This document shows, one piece after another, positions 47,861-56,720 of a DNA stretch of 64,000 bases (the first letter of the stretch is position 1; the number at the start of each line of letters is the position of its first letter). A model generated the notes under the pieces. That model ran no database searches. It worked only from the letters and a program-made list of their open reading frames with translations, and was not told the DNA's origin. Position numbers and translations under genes: made by a program. The stretch comes from JANOMH01 sp031422295 (GTDB lineage Bacteria > Pseudomonadota > Alphaproteobacteria > Rhodobacterales > Rhodobacteraceae). The stretch spans positions 124,001 to 188,000 of the forward strand of contig JANOQM010000030.1 of assembly GCA_031422295.1 (NCBI GenBank), read 5' to 3'.

Positions 47861-50113
47861 TTGTCGCATGTCACACCAGCCCCGGCACTGGGGCAGTCTG
47901 GTTTTTTGCGGTCAACCCTTGTCGGCATGATCTTTGGGGTGGATGCGGCGGGCCATTGTCTTGCCATGGCCACCATTTGTTTTGGTGGCGCACTTGCGGC
48001 GGGTCTGGGTCTGGCCACTGGACTTTTCCTGTTTGGCTCTCTCGTTGCGACGCTGTTCCTGTTCCGGTTCAGCCGCCTGAAAGTGGCCTTGGCTGTCAGT
48101 CAGGACACGACCATCTCGATCCTGGCGCCAGCGGTCATTCTGGCAGCTACGGCGGTAACTGGACCGATGCAGGCCCAGCTGGCCACGGCTTTCGCGGTGA
48201 TAGGGGCCTCGGCCCTGCTGTCGGGGCTGACCTTCTGGGTGATCGGGCGGCTGGGGTTGGGCCGGCTGGTGCGGATGTTTCCGTTTCCGGTCGCCGCCGG
48301 ATTTCTGGCCAGCTCGGGTTATCTGCTGGTCTACGCATCCCTGACAATCCTGACCGGTCAGACCGGGCTTACGGCCATTGCGGCTGCTGCGGGCGATCCG
48401 ACCGTGCAATTGGGGCTGATCCCGACATTGGTGATGGCGTTGGCCATGGTGCTGTCAATCCGGTTTGTCGGAGGCACCTTGCCGGTGATCGTGATCATCT
48501 TTTTGTTCATGGCCGGGTTTTATCTGATCAGCTACTTTCTGGGTCTGGACCATGGGCAACTGGTGGACCTCGGGCTTTTGCCGCCGGTCGGGGTGGCCGA
48601 GAGTGGTAGCTTTAGCTTTGCAATGTTTGGGATGATCGATTGGGTCGCCGTGGCCAGCGTCGCCCCGACGATTGTTGCCGTCGTATTCCTGAACCTGCTG
48701 GGCCTGCTGCTGAACATATCCGGGGTAGAGCTAGCGACCCGCGCTGATATCGACGAAAATCGTGAGTTGCGCGTGGCAGGAGGGGCGAACATCGTCAATG
48801 GGGCCTGCGGTGGGCTGACTGCCTATCTTCAAGGTGGAGCGAGCATCATTTTGTTCAAACTGGGCGTGCATCAGGGCGCTGTGATACTAGGTTATGGCGC
48901 TGTCATTCTACTTGCAACCTTTATGGCCCCCGCCCTTGTCGCTGTCGTGCCCACATTCATCCCGGCTGCCATGCTGATGTTTATCGGTTTTTCAATGCTC
49001 GAGGATTGGCTGTTTGGCACCTATTGGCGATTGACCGGACGCGACTGGCTGATTGTGCTGGCGATTGTGCTGGCCACCGCGTTTGTGGGCGTCATGGCGG
49101 CCATCGGGATTGGTTTGGTTCTGGCGCTGCTCAGCTTTGTCTATGCCCTGATCCGGCTACCCGTCATCCGGATCAGCACCACTGCCGCCAGGCGGCGCAG
49201 CATCCGTGACCGCAGCATGGTTCAGTCCGAGGCGTTGCGCCGTGAAGGGCATCGGGTGCGCATCCTGCATCTGCAAGGGCCGCTGTTCTTTGGCCTTGTC
49301 GAACAGATGACGTCCCATCTGCGCGCCATTCTGACGGAAGAACCAGCGGTGCATTCCGTCATTATCGACTTTACCGAAGTGTACCATTTCGATTCGTCGG
49401 CCTGCGCGGCGATCGACAAACTGTCCTATCTGTTGCAATCGCGCGGGATTGCGGCGCATCTGACCGGAGTTTCGCCCAGCCTGCGGGCGGTGTTCAGCAG
49501 ATGGGGGCTGTCGATGGACGGTCTGGGGCATACCGCCAGCCCTGCGGCCTTTCAGATCTGGCCGCAGCTTGATGTGGCAATCGAGCATTGTGAAAACATG
49601 CTGCTGGCCGAGGTTGGCGCGCTGGCCGAGGAACCTGACATCGCACAACTGCTGTTCAAACTGGGCCACAGACATCGGCGCACCGCTGACCTGATCGCAT
49701 TGATGGACCAAAGGGCCATTGCAAAGGGTAAGGTGCTGATCACGGCAGCAGACACAATGGGCGATGTGTTCATCGTGGTGTCTGGGCGGCTGGGGGTGCA
49801 TCTGCCGAACGATAATGGCGGATCGGTCCGGGTGCGGGCCATGGGTCCGGGTGCAATTGTCGGCGAGATTGCCTATATGACCGGACAGCCCCGCAATGCC
49901 GATGTCATTTGCGAAGAAAACGCGACGGTTCTTTGCCTGCCTGAGATCAAAATCCGCCAGATCGAGGCCGAAGACCGCGATCTGGCTGCTTTGTTGATGT
50001 CGATCTTTGCCCGGTCGCTCAGTGCGAAACTCGCCCTGACCAATGAATTGCTGACCTATGCCAATCCGGCGGCGGCGGGCCCCGTCCGGGCAAACACTGT
50101 ACCTGTCAAATGA
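47861..50113 (+). CDS. SulP anion transporter fused to STAS and cyclic-nucleotide-binding-like domain
   Basis: A 750-residue protein with three parts: a SulP membrane core of about 12-14 segments (VALAVSQDTTISILAPAVIL... TFMAPALVAVVPTFIPAAML), a STAS domain (about 450-555; LHLQGPLFFGLVEQMTSHL and VIIDFTEVYHFDSSACAAIDKL) and a CAP_ED domain (about 610-720; MGPGAIVGEIAYMTGQPRNADVICEENATVLCL). Bicarbonate or sulfate transport is likely; the extra domain suggests nucleotide- or signal-dependent gating. The start is uncertain (TTG 47861, close GGAGGG; other possibility ATG 47927). The 3' end overlaps fsa by 8 bases. Confidence 0.85.
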   Translation: MSHVTPAPALGQSGFLRSTLVGMIFGVDAAGHCLAMATICFGGALAAGLGLATGLFLFGSLVATLFLFRFSRLKVALAVSQDTTISILAPAVILAATAVTGPMQAQLATAFAVIGASALLSGLTFWVIGRLGLGRLVRMFPFPVAAGFLASSGYLLVYASLTILTGQTGLTAIAAAAGDPTVQLGLIPTLVMALAMVLSIRFVGGTLPVIVIIFLFMAGFYLISYFLGLDHGQLVDLGLLPPVGVAESGSFSFAMFGMIDWVAVASVAPTIVAVVFLNLLGLLLNISGVELATRADIDENRELRVAGGANIVNGACGGLTAYLQGGASIILFKLGVHQGAVILGYGAVILLATFMAPALVAVVPTFIPAAMLMFIGFSMLEDWLFGTYWRLTGRDWLIVLAIVLATAFVGVMAAIGIGLVLALLSFVYALIRLPVIRISTTAARRRSIRDRSMVQSEALRREGHRVRILHLQGPLFFGLVEQMTSHLRAILTEEPAVHSVIIDFTEVYHFDSSACAAIDKLSYLLQSRGIAAHLTGVSPSLRAVFSRWGLSMDGLGHTASPAAFQIWPQLDVAIEHCENMLLAEVGALAEEPDIAQLLFKLGHRHRRTADLIALMDQRAIAKGKVLITAADTMGDVFIVVSGRLGVHLPNDNGGSVRVRAMGPGAIVGEIAYMTGQPRNADVICEENATVLCLPEIKIRQIEAEDRDLAALLMSIFARSLSAKLALTNELLTYANPAAAGPVRANTVPVK

Positions 50114-50759
50114 TCTGCTGACCCGTTTTGGCCCAATCCTTCATGAACTGCTCCAACCCCTTGTCGGTGAGGACATGGCCCGCCAGCCCCTTGATCACCG
50201 CCGCAGGGGCGGTAATCACATCCGCCCCGATCAGCGCGCATTGGGTCACATGATTGGCGGTGCGGATCGAGGCCGCCAAGATCTGCGTCTCGAACCCGTA
50301 ATTGTCATAGATCGTGCGGATATCGCTGATCAAGTCCAGCCCGTCCAGATTGATATCATCCAGCCGCCCGATGAACGGGCTGATGAAGGTCGCCCCGGCC
50401 TTGGCGGCCAACAGCGCCTGATTGGCACTGAAACACAGGGTCACGTTTACCATGAAACCTTCGCCCGACAGGACCTTGCAGGTCTTCAACCCGTCCCATG
50501 TCAACGGCACCTTGACCGCGATATTGGGGGCAATCGCGGCCAGTTTGCGGCCCTCGGCGATCATATCGTCAAATTTCAGCGCCACCACTTCGGCGCTGAC
50601 CGGGCCGGATACGATGGAACAAATCTCGCGCGTCACTTCCAGAATATCACGCCCGGATTTCAGGATCAGCGAGGGGTTCGTTGTTACCCCATCCACCATT
50701 CCCAGGTCGTTCAATTCCTTGATCTGGTCAATCTCGGCTGTATCTACAAAAAACTTCAT
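50106..50759 (-). CDS. fsa: Fructose-6-phosphate aldolase / TalC-type transaldolase
   Basis: A 217-residue TIM-barrel enzyme of the small transaldolase subfamily. MKFFVDTAEIDQIKELNDLG, DGVTTNPSLI, NIAVKVPLTWDGLKTCK (Schiff-base lysine), and VNVTLCFSANQALLAAKAG-ATFISPFIGRLDD are all typical. ATG 50759 is the usual start. The protein could be a transaldolase of the pentose phosphate pathway or an F6P aldolase; the two cannot be told apart here. The stop overlaps the 3' end of the SulP gene. Confidence 0.92.
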   Translation of the reverse strand: MKFFVDTAEIDQIKELNDLGMVDGVTTNPSLILKSGRDILEVTREICSIVSGPVSAEVVALKFDDMIAEGRKLAAIAPNIAVKVPLTWDGLKTCKVLSGEGFMVNVTLCFSANQALLAAKAGATFISPFIGRLDDINLDGLDLISDIRTIYDNYGFETQILAASIRTANHVTQCALIGADVITAPAAVIKGLAGHVLTDKGLEQFMKDWAKTGQQII

Positions 50760-50847
50760 GATCTTGCTCCGGGGCATCGTTGGGTCGGCGTTCAGCGTGG
50801 GTTTACCCGATGCTGCAGGTCACGGAAACCCCATTCGCACGGCCGGA

Positions 50848-51708
50848 TCAGGCCGCAAGCACTGCAGCCAGTGCCGCTTCGATCGTCACGGTGCCTCTTG
50901 AAGGCGCGGGTGACCCCGGCTCGAACCCGATGCGCCCGGTGTTGAGCCCGTCGTAAATCTCGATCAGCCCCTGCGCATAATCCGGCCCGATCCCGGCTGC
51001 CAGCAGATCGTCCAGAACCTGCTCCGAGCTTTGCGCCAGCGGTGTCACCTTGCGCTGCAACAGCGTCTCCAGCGTCTGCACCACCTCGTGGACCGTGTAG
51101 TCCTGCGGTCCCAGCAGGTTCAGGATGTCGGGGGCGCTGTCGCCGGCCAGCAGGCAGTCGGCGGCGATCCGGCCGACATCTTGCACCGAAACCGTTTCCA
51201 TCGGCGCATCAAACGGAAAACGACCGGACGGCAGGATGCCGCTGCCTTGCGCAGCAAATGCGCCACCGGTCCAGTTCTCCATAAAATCGGCGGCGCGCAG
51301 GCGGGTGATCCGGGCGCCGCTGTCGCCAAGGGCGGCTTCCAGATCGCGCAGGCTGGCAATCAGGCCAGTCGCGTGGGTCAGATGCGCCCCGCCCGAGGAC
51401 AGGGCCACCACACGCCCCACCCCGGCGCGCCGGACCGCCGTCGCAATCGCCTGTGCCGTGCGGCGGCCTTCGGCCAGCACATCCGGACTGGTCAGGAATG
51501 GCGGGATCATCGCATAAACCGCCGTGGCCCCCGTGAAGGCAGCCGTCAGGCTGTCGGCATCCTGCGGCTGGGCAATGCAAATCTCGGCCGCACCGGGAAC
51601 TTGGTGCGATGCTTGGCGGGTCAGGGCGCGGAACGGTGCGCCGGTTTTAGCAAGGTGACGGGCGACTGCGCGGCCAGTGTTTCCGGTCGCTCCCATGATT
51701 GCAAACAT
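50848..51708 (-). CDS. NmrA-like atypical SDR, NAD(P)-binding
   Basis: A 286-residue protein with an N-terminal Rossmann motif FAIMGATGNTGRAVARHL and the NmrA-type layout (VVALSSGGAHL; RAADFMENWTGGAF; VSVQDVGRIAADCL). It lacks the usual YxxxK active site, as in NmrA/HSCARG redox sensors and quinone-reductase-like (QOR2-type) proteins. It is divergent from an HxlR regulator, which fits the common quinone/electrophile-responsive pairing. GGAGAAC lies just upstream of ATG 51708. Confidence 0.88.
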   Translation of the reverse strand: MFAIMGATGNTGRAVARHLAKTGAPFRALTRQASHQVPGAAEICIAQPQDADSLTAAFTGATAVYAMIPPFLTSPDVLAEGRRTAQAIATAVRRAGVGRVVALSSGGAHLTHATGLIASLRDLEAALGDSGARITRLRAADFMENWTGGAFAAQGSGILPSGRFPFDAPMETVSVQDVGRIAADCLLAGDSAPDILNLLGPQDYTVHEVVQTLETLLQRKVTPLAQSSEQVLDDLLAAGIGPDYAQGLIEIYDGLNTGRIGFEPGSPAPSRGTVTIEAALAAVLAA

Positions 51709-51764
51709 CTGATGTTCTCCTGTAGTGGTGTGGGGCACGATACAGATGGCATGCAGATACGACT

Positions 51765-51778
51765 TGCGTAAGTACGCA
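51765..51778. promoter_or_regulatory. Palindromic candidate HxlR operator
   Basis: TGCGTA (51765-51770), two central bases AG and TACGCA (51773-51778) form a perfect two-fold palindrome in the 90-base gap between the divergent NmrA-like and HxlR genes. HxlR-family regulators bind short palindromes in such gaps and repress both sides. Confidence 0.55.
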
Positions 51779-51798
51779 CAATTTTTATACTGCCCAAT

Positions 51799-52116
51799 AT
51801 GAAACCAGCGAATGAATTCTGCCCCGTCGCGGCGACGGTGAATGTGATCGGCGGCAAGTGGAAGCCGACGATCCTGTTTCACGTCAAAGATGGGCCGCAA
51901 CGGTTCAATGCCTTGCGCCGGTTGATGCCACAGATTACGCAGCGGATGCTGACCCTGCAGTTGCGCGCGCTTGAGGAGGACGGGATCGTGGTCCGCACCG
52001 TGCATGAGACCATCCCGCCCCATGTCGAATATCATCTGAGCGCCCATGGCGCGACGCTTGGCGGTGTGCTTGATGCGATGGAGCACTGGGGTGATGCGCA
52101 TGGCACGCGTGGCTGA
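51799..52116 (+). CDS. HxlR family winged-helix transcriptional regulator
   Basis: A 105-residue HxlR-type regulator: CPVAATVNVIGGKWKPTILFHV at the N-terminus carries the family's conserved Cys (C8), the sensor residue in YodB/HypR-type members that respond to quinones or disulfides. RFNALRRLMPQITQRMLTLQLRALEEDGIV is the recognition region. It is divergent from the NmrA-like gene over a candidate palindromic operator, and lies 11 bases before priA. Whether it controls priA is not apparent. Confidence 0.92.
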   Translation: MKPANEFCPVAATVNVIGGKWKPTILFHVKDGPQRFNALRRLMPQITQRMLTLQLRALEEDGIVVRTVHETIPPHVEYHLSAHGATLGGVLDAMEHWGDAHGTRG

Positions 52117-52127
52117 TATGCGGCGGT

Positions 52128-54317
52128 ATGACTGATTTTTTCCATGAAGGCGATCTGGTCGGCGTCCTGACCACGCAACCGCTGGACCGGCTGTTGGACT
52201 ACACCGCCCCCGAAGGCGGCTGTTGGCTGGGGGCCTTTGTCGAAGTGCCGCTGGGCCCGCGCAAGGTGTTGGGTGTGGTCTGGGGGCCGGGCAAGGGCGA
52301 TTATGACCGGGCCAAGATCAAAGGCGTGACCCGCGTGCTGGACGCCGCCCCGATGAAATCCGACATGCGCAGCTTTTTGCACAAGGTCGCCGATTACACC
52401 CTGACCCCGATGCCCGCGATGCTGCGCCTTGCCACCCGCGCGCCCGGTCTTGGCGATGCGCCGTCGATGCGGGTGGTGTACCGGCTAGGGTCCAAGGACC
52501 CCGACCGGCTGACCGAGGCGCGGGAAAAGGTGCTGGGGGTGCTGCGGGATTATGGCGGACTTGCCCTGACCATGACCGAGCTGGCCGAAAGTGCCGGGGT
52601 TGGAACGTCGGTCGTCAAGGGGCTGGTCAAACAGGGCGCGATTTCCGAGGAGGAAGCGCCCCGTGATGTGCCCTATCCCCGCCTTGACCCCGATTATGGC
52701 GGCAAGGACCTGACGCCCGATCAGGCGGCAGGCGCGCAAGTGCTGCGCGACGCCGTCCGGTCCGGCGACTATGGCACCACTCTGTTGCGCGGTGTCACCG
52801 GGTCGGGCAAGACCGAAGTCTATCTTGAGGCTGTGGCGCAATGTCTGGCCATGGGGCGGCAGGCACTGGTGCTGCTGCCCGAAATCGCCCTGACCGGCGA
52901 ATTTCTGACCCGGGTCGAGGCGCGGTTCGGGATGCGCCCCGCCGAATGGCATTCCGGCGTGACCATGACCGAACGCCGCCGCTGTTGGCGGATGGTCGGG
53001 CAGGGGGACGCACAACTGGTGGTCGGCGCGCGGTCGGCTTTGTTCCTGCCGTTCCGCGATCTGGGGTTGATCGTGGTCGATGAGGAGCATGACACGTCGT
53101 ATAAACAAGAGGACGGGGTGCTGTATAATGCCCGCGATATGGCGGTGTTGCGGGCATCGTTGACCGGGGCGCAGGTGGTGCTGGCATCCGCCACGCCGTC
53201 CTTGGAAAGCTGGGCCAATGCGCAGGCCGGCAAATACCGGCGGCTGGATTTGACCACACGCTTCGGGCTGGCGGTGATGCCGGTGATGAAGGCCATCGAT
53301 ATGCGGGTCGAAGAATTGCCGGGGAATGCGTGGGTGTCTCCTACCCTACGCCGTGCCGTGGCCGCCCGGATTGAACGCGGCGAACAATCCCTGCTGTTCC
53401 TGAACCGGCGCGGCTATGCCCCCGTAACTTTGTGCCGGGCTTGTGGCCATCAGATCGGCTGTGACCACTGCGATGCGCGGATGGTGGAACACCGCTTTTT
53501 GAAACGGCTGATGTGCCACCAATGCGGCGAAAGCAAACCGATGCCGAAAATCTGCCCGGCCTGCGGTGCCGAAGACCGGCTGGCCCCGGTCGGGCCGGGG
53601 GTCGAACGGCTGGCCGAAGAAGTGCAGGCGCAGTTCCCCACCGCGCGGGTCGTGGTGCTGTCATCAGACCTGTACGGGTCCGCCCGGGCGCTGAAAGCCC
53701 ATATCGAGGCGATCGCCCAAGGCGGCGCTGATATTGTCATCGGCACCCAACTGGTGGCCAAAGGGCATAATTTTCCGCTGCTGACCCTCGTGGGGGTGAT
53801 CGATGCGGACCTTGGCCTGCAAGGCGCGGACTTGCGGGCGGCGGAACGGACGTTTCAACTGATGCGGCAGGTCGCAGGCCGGGCCGGGCGCATGGAAACC
53901 CCGGGCGAAGCGCTGTTGCAGACATTCCAACCCGAACATCCGGTGATCCGGGCGATATTTGCGGGCGATGAGGAAGGGTTCTGGAGCGCCGAAGCCAATG
54001 AGCGCCGCGCCGCCGGTGTGCCGCCATACGGACGCATGGCGGGCGTGATCCTGTCATCGCCCAATGTGCAGGAAGTGTTCGATCTGGGGGCCGAGATGGC
54101 CCGCAATGACGGCCCCTTGCGTCAGATCGGGGCGCAGGTCTACGGCCCCGCCCCCGCCCCGATTGCGCGGGTGCGCGGGCGGCACCGGGTCAGGCTGCTG
54201 GTCAAAGCCGATAAAACCGCTCCCTTGCAGGCGGCCCTTGCGGCATGGGTGGCGCAGTTCCGCATTCCCGCGACGCTGCGGCTGTCCATCGACATCGATC
54301 CGCAAAGTTTCCTGTGA
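52128..54317 (+). CDS. priA: Primosomal protein N' (replication restart helicase)
   Basis: A 729-residue 3'-5' helicase that reloads the replisome on stalled forks. Walker A GVTGSGKTEVY, Walker B VDEEHDTSYKQEDG, motif VLASATPSLESW, zinc-binding cysteines (TLCRACGHQIGCDHCDARM ... RLMCHQCGESKPMPKICPACG), and IGTQLVAKGHNFP, RQVAGRAGR. Length matches the family. ATG 52128, 11 bases after the HxlR stop. Confidence 0.96.
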   Translation: MTDFFHEGDLVGVLTTQPLDRLLDYTAPEGGCWLGAFVEVPLGPRKVLGVVWGPGKGDYDRAKIKGVTRVLDAAPMKSDMRSFLHKVADYTLTPMPAMLRLATRAPGLGDAPSMRVVYRLGSKDPDRLTEAREKVLGVLRDYGGLALTMTELAESAGVGTSVVKGLVKQGAISEEEAPRDVPYPRLDPDYGGKDLTPDQAAGAQVLRDAVRSGDYGTTLLRGVTGSGKTEVYLEAVAQCLAMGRQALVLLPEIALTGEFLTRVEARFGMRPAEWHSGVTMTERRRCWRMVGQGDAQLVVGARSALFLPFRDLGLIVVDEEHDTSYKQEDGVLYNARDMAVLRASLTGAQVVLASATPSLESWANAQAGKYRRLDLTTRFGLAVMPVMKAIDMRVEELPGNAWVSPTLRRAVAARIERGEQSLLFLNRRGYAPVTLCRACGHQIGCDHCDARMVEHRFLKRLMCHQCGESKPMPKICPACGAEDRLAPVGPGVERLAEEVQAQFPTARVVVLSSDLYGSARALKAHIEAIAQGGADIVIGTQLVAKGHNFPLLTLVGVIDADLGLQGADLRAAERTFQLMRQVAGRAGRMETPGEALLQTFQPEHPVIRAIFAGDEEGFWSAEANERRAAGVPPYGRMAGVILSSPNVQEVFDLGAEMARNDGPLRQIGAQVYGPAPAPIARVRGRHRVRLLVKADKTAPLQAALAAWVAQFRIPATLRLSIDIDPQSFL

Positions 54318-54327
54318 TAACCCATTC

Positions 54328-54353
54328 TTGACAACGCTTTGTCAAAAATTTTT
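54328..54353 (+). terminator. Weak hairpin with T-rich tail after priA
   Basis: TTGACAA (54328-54334) and TTGTCAA (54339-54345) form a 7-bp stem, followed by AAATTTTT. It is AT-rich and short, so only a weak terminator; it lies 11 bases after priA and 57 bases before msrA. Confidence 0.35.
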
Positions 54354-54409
54354 GGCATAATCCTGCCGGGCACCCTATATCTTGATCATCCCGTCTACAG
54401 GAGCCCGCG

Positions 54410-55060
54410 ATGTTCAACCTGCTGCGCAAGAAAACCGAAATGGTCACTGCTGATGCCGCCCTGCCGGGCCGGTCTGCGCCGATCCCTACCGCCACCACGC
54501 ATTTTATCTTTGACCGCCCGTTGACCGCGGATGTCCCCGCCGGGATGGAAGCGGCAATGTTTGGCATGGGCTGCTTTTGGGGGGTTGAACGCAAATTCTG
54601 GGCCCTAAACGGCGTCTGGCTGACCATGGTCGGCTATGCCGCAGGCTATACAAGGAATGCGACCTATGAAGAGGTCTGCACCGGGCGGTCAGGCCATAAC
54701 GAAGTGGTCCGGGTGGTCTATGATCCGGCAGTGATCAGCTATGAAACGCTGCTGAAGGTATTCTGGGAGGGACATGATCCGACCCAGGGGATGCGGCAGG
54801 GCAATGATGCGGGCACGCAGTACCGGTCGGGCATATATACGTTTTCGGATGCACAGGCAGCGGCTGCCGCTGCATCCAAGGCCACGTTCGGACCGCGCCT
54901 TTTGGCGGCGGGCTATGGCGCGATCACGACCGAAATCATCCCGGCCACCGTGTTTTACTTTGCCGAAGGCTATCATCAGCAATATCTGGCCAAGAATCCC
55001 GCAGGCTATTGCGGGATTGGCGGGACCGGGGTGACCTGTCCGATTGGTGTCGCGGTCTGA
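54410..55060 (+). CDS. msrA: Peptide-methionine (S)-S-oxide reductase
   Basis: A 216-residue MsrA, which repairs oxidised methionine. The catalytic Cys is in FGMGCFWGVERKFW (GCFWG). YAAGYTRNATYEEVCTGRSGHNEVVRVVYDP and DAGTQYRSGIY follow the family, and the C-terminal resolving Cys region is NPAGYCGIGGTGVTC. The N-terminal extension of about 40 residues is typical of alphaproteobacteria. Preceded by CAGGAG. Confidence 0.95.
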   Translation: MFNLLRKKTEMVTADAALPGRSAPIPTATTHFIFDRPLTADVPAGMEAAMFGMGCFWGVERKFWALNGVWLTMVGYAAGYTRNATYEEVCTGRSGHNEVVRVVYDPAVISYETLLKVFWEGHDPTQGMRQGNDAGTQYRSGIYTFSDAQAAAAAASKATFGPRLLAAGYGAITTEIIPATVFYFAEGYHQQYLAKNPAGYCGIGGTGVTCPIGVAV

Positions 55061-55069
55061 ACAGGCAAA

Positions 55070-55126
55070 GGGGGGCGCTGCCCCCCGGCCTTTGGCCTCC
55101 CCCCGGGATATTTGGGAACAAAAGAA
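55070..55126 (+). repeat. Hairpin plus GGATATTT...AAAAGAA element after msrA
   Basis: GGGGGGC-GCT-GCCCCCC (55070-55086) is followed by GGCCTTTGGCC and then CCTCCCCCCGGGATATTT and GGGAACAAAAGAA, ending at 55126. The G:C hairpin without a T tract could still act as a transcription end for msrA. Confidence 0.7.
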
Positions 55127-55204
55127 TTGGCAGGACCGGAAGGCTCACTTGCCCCTGCGCAACTGTAAGCCTATGGGAACCCGTCGCAACGCGGAGGTTT
55201 TGCC

Positions 55205-56077
55205 ATGACCATGTATTCAGCCTTGACCACGTTGCCGGGGCAAGATGCTGCCGAAGCCTTGGCCGAGGCGCTGGAGTATCTGGAGCCTGCGCCGTTTGGC
55301 GTGGGTGTATTCGAGATCGAGGATGGGTCTGGCCTGCGCGAGGTCGGAGCCTATTTCGAGGCTATTCCGGATGATATCGGGTTGGCCCTGTTGGCGGCAA
55401 GTCATGGCGCACGGCCGTTTGCCGTGTCCGAAGTGCCTGATGTGGATTGGGTGGCCAAGGTCAAACGTGAATTGAGCCCGGTCGAAGCGGGGCGATTCTT
55501 TGTTTATGGCAGCCATGATGCGGACCGCGTACCGCCGGGCAAGGTGGCGCTGCTGATCGAGGCAGCCATGGCCTTTGGCACCGGGCACCATGGCACAACG
55601 CTGGGCTGTCTGCGGGCGCTGGACCGGCTGGTCGATGCGGGCTTTGTGGCACAGCATGTGGCCGATGTGGGTTGTGGCACCGCCGTGCTGGGGATGGCGG
55701 CGGCGCATGTGTTTGCAAACCCGGTGATCGCCAGCGATATCGATCCTGTTGCGGTCGAAGTGGCGGCGGCAAATGTGGCGGCAAACGGGCTGGCAGGCCG
55801 GGTCGAATGTGTCGAGGCTACAGGGTTTGATGACCCCGCACTGGCCGCCGGTGCGCCCTATGATCTGGTTTTTGCAAATATCCTGAAAGGCCCGCTGATC
55901 GCGCTGGCCCCCGACATGGGATCCCATGTTTCTAAGGACGGCTATGTGATTCTCTCGGGTATTTTGAACGAGCAAGCCGATGAAGTGGCCGTCGTTTATG
56001 CACGCTTTGGGTTCAATGTGACGCAACGTGAAGAGATTGTTGAATGGACGACTTTAACCTTGCGCAAAGTTTCCTAA
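55205..56077 (+). CDS. prmA: Ribosomal protein L11 methyltransferase
   Basis: A 290-residue SAM-dependent methyltransferase modifying ribosomal protein L11. SAM motif HVADVGCGTAVLGMAAA (about 157-173), substrate region AMAFGTGHHGTTLGCLRAL and the post-motif VFANILKGPLIALAPDM match PrmA. Start ATG 55205 or ATG 55211 two codons later. The leading 120 residues form the L11-binding domain. Confidence 0.95.
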   Translation: MTMYSALTTLPGQDAAEALAEALEYLEPAPFGVGVFEIEDGSGLREVGAYFEAIPDDIGLALLAASHGARPFAVSEVPDVDWVAKVKRELSPVEAGRFFVYGSHDADRVPPGKVALLIEAAMAFGTGHHGTTLGCLRALDRLVDAGFVAQHVADVGCGTAVLGMAAAHVFANPVIASDIDPVAVEVAAANVAANGLAGRVECVEATGFDDPALAAGAPYDLVFANILKGPLIALAPDMGSHVSKDGYVILSGILNEQADEVAVVYARFGFNVTQREEIVEWTTLTLRKVS

Positions 56078-56179
56078 AATCAGGCGAAAATTGGTGCGTC
56101 TTCAGCGGCCTGCCCAAGTTTTGCCACATTTGGCAGACATTTTGCGCTTGTGAGGTGGGGACTTCACTTGGAGGCTGCC

Positions 56180-56524
56180 ATGGCCCACGCTGATCTTAAC
56201 TTTGAACAACGGGTGCGCCGATTGGCGCACAAGCACCGTCGCATGTCGACCGGTATCGTCCACCGTATGGGGAGCGATGGTCTGGTGACGGCACATGCCC
56301 GCCGCCGTATGCCCAGCTTTCCTTTGCGCGGACTGTTGGTGCTGTTTGGTGCGGCTTTCCTGTTCAAGGCATTCCTTTTCGCCGCTTTGGGTGGCTCGAT
56401 CTACCAAGAGCGCGTCGCGCTTTTGCAAAGCGGCAGTATCGTTGAGCAAGGCGGTGCATGGGTCATGCAAGCCGATCCAGCGACAGTCTGGTTTGCGGCA
56501 CAGTTGAATTCATTGATGATGTAA
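56180..56524 (+). CDS. Hypothetical single-TM protein
   Basis: A 114-residue protein not recognised. A basic N-terminal half (RVRRLAHKHRRMSTGIVHRMGSDGLVTAHARRRMP) precedes one membrane segment (LRGLLVLFGAAFLFKAFLFAALGG) and a short, probably periplasmic tail. ATG 56180 is preceded by TTGGAGG and is followed by a strong terminator at 56615. The Arg-rich start resembles small rhodobacterial membrane proteins of unknown role. Confidence 0.7.
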   Translation: MAHADLNFEQRVRRLAHKHRRMSTGIVHRMGSDGLVTAHARRRMPSFPLRGLLVLFGAAFLFKAFLFAALGGSIYQERVALLQSGSIVEQGGAWVMQADPATVWFAAQLNSLMM

Positions 56525-56614
56525 GGAAAGGCGAGTGGCCGGATGGCCGTTCGCTGTGTTCCTGAGACCGCGCCATCTGGTTCGGTGCAGGTGAAATATC
56601 ACAAACAGCAAAAT

Positions 56615-56642
56615 GCCGCCTCGGGGATCCGAAGCGGCTTTT
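56615..56642 (+). terminator. Rho-independent terminator after the hypothetical gene
   Basis: GCCGC-C-TCGG, loop GGAT, CCGA-A-GCGGC followed by TTTT: a 10-base-arm hairpin with a single internal mismatch, 90 bases after the stop. Good fit for a plus-strand terminator. Confidence 0.85.
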
Positions 56643-56668
56643 GTAAGTTAAGATGGTCGTTCAGTTGG

Positions 56669-56720
56669 TCAGATCCGGCCGCTTTTGGCGGCTGTCAGAT
56701 CCTGCCGCTTTTGGCGGCGA
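56669..56720. repeat. 26-base tandem duplication at the 3' end of the DUF1127 gene
   Basis: Two copies of a 26-base unit, 56669-56694 and 56695-56720, each beginning TCAGATCC and continuing GCCGCTTTTGGCGGC, differ at only three positions. The second holds the last codons and stop of the DUF1127 gene; the first is just beyond it. Each copy has GCCGC/GCGGC arms around TTTTG/CAAAA, so it may be a doubled hairpin terminator on the minus strand. Confidence 0.75.

Noticed and set aside
48532..48798. Minus-strand frames within the SulP gene, and others of the same kind across the window
   Set aside because: They mirror well-supported genes and have no independent start signals or family resemblance.
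54328..54361. TTGACA followed by CATAAT as an msrA promoter
   Set aside because: The spacing is 22 bases, too long for sigma70; the TTGACAA/TTGTCAA symmetry suits a hairpin better.
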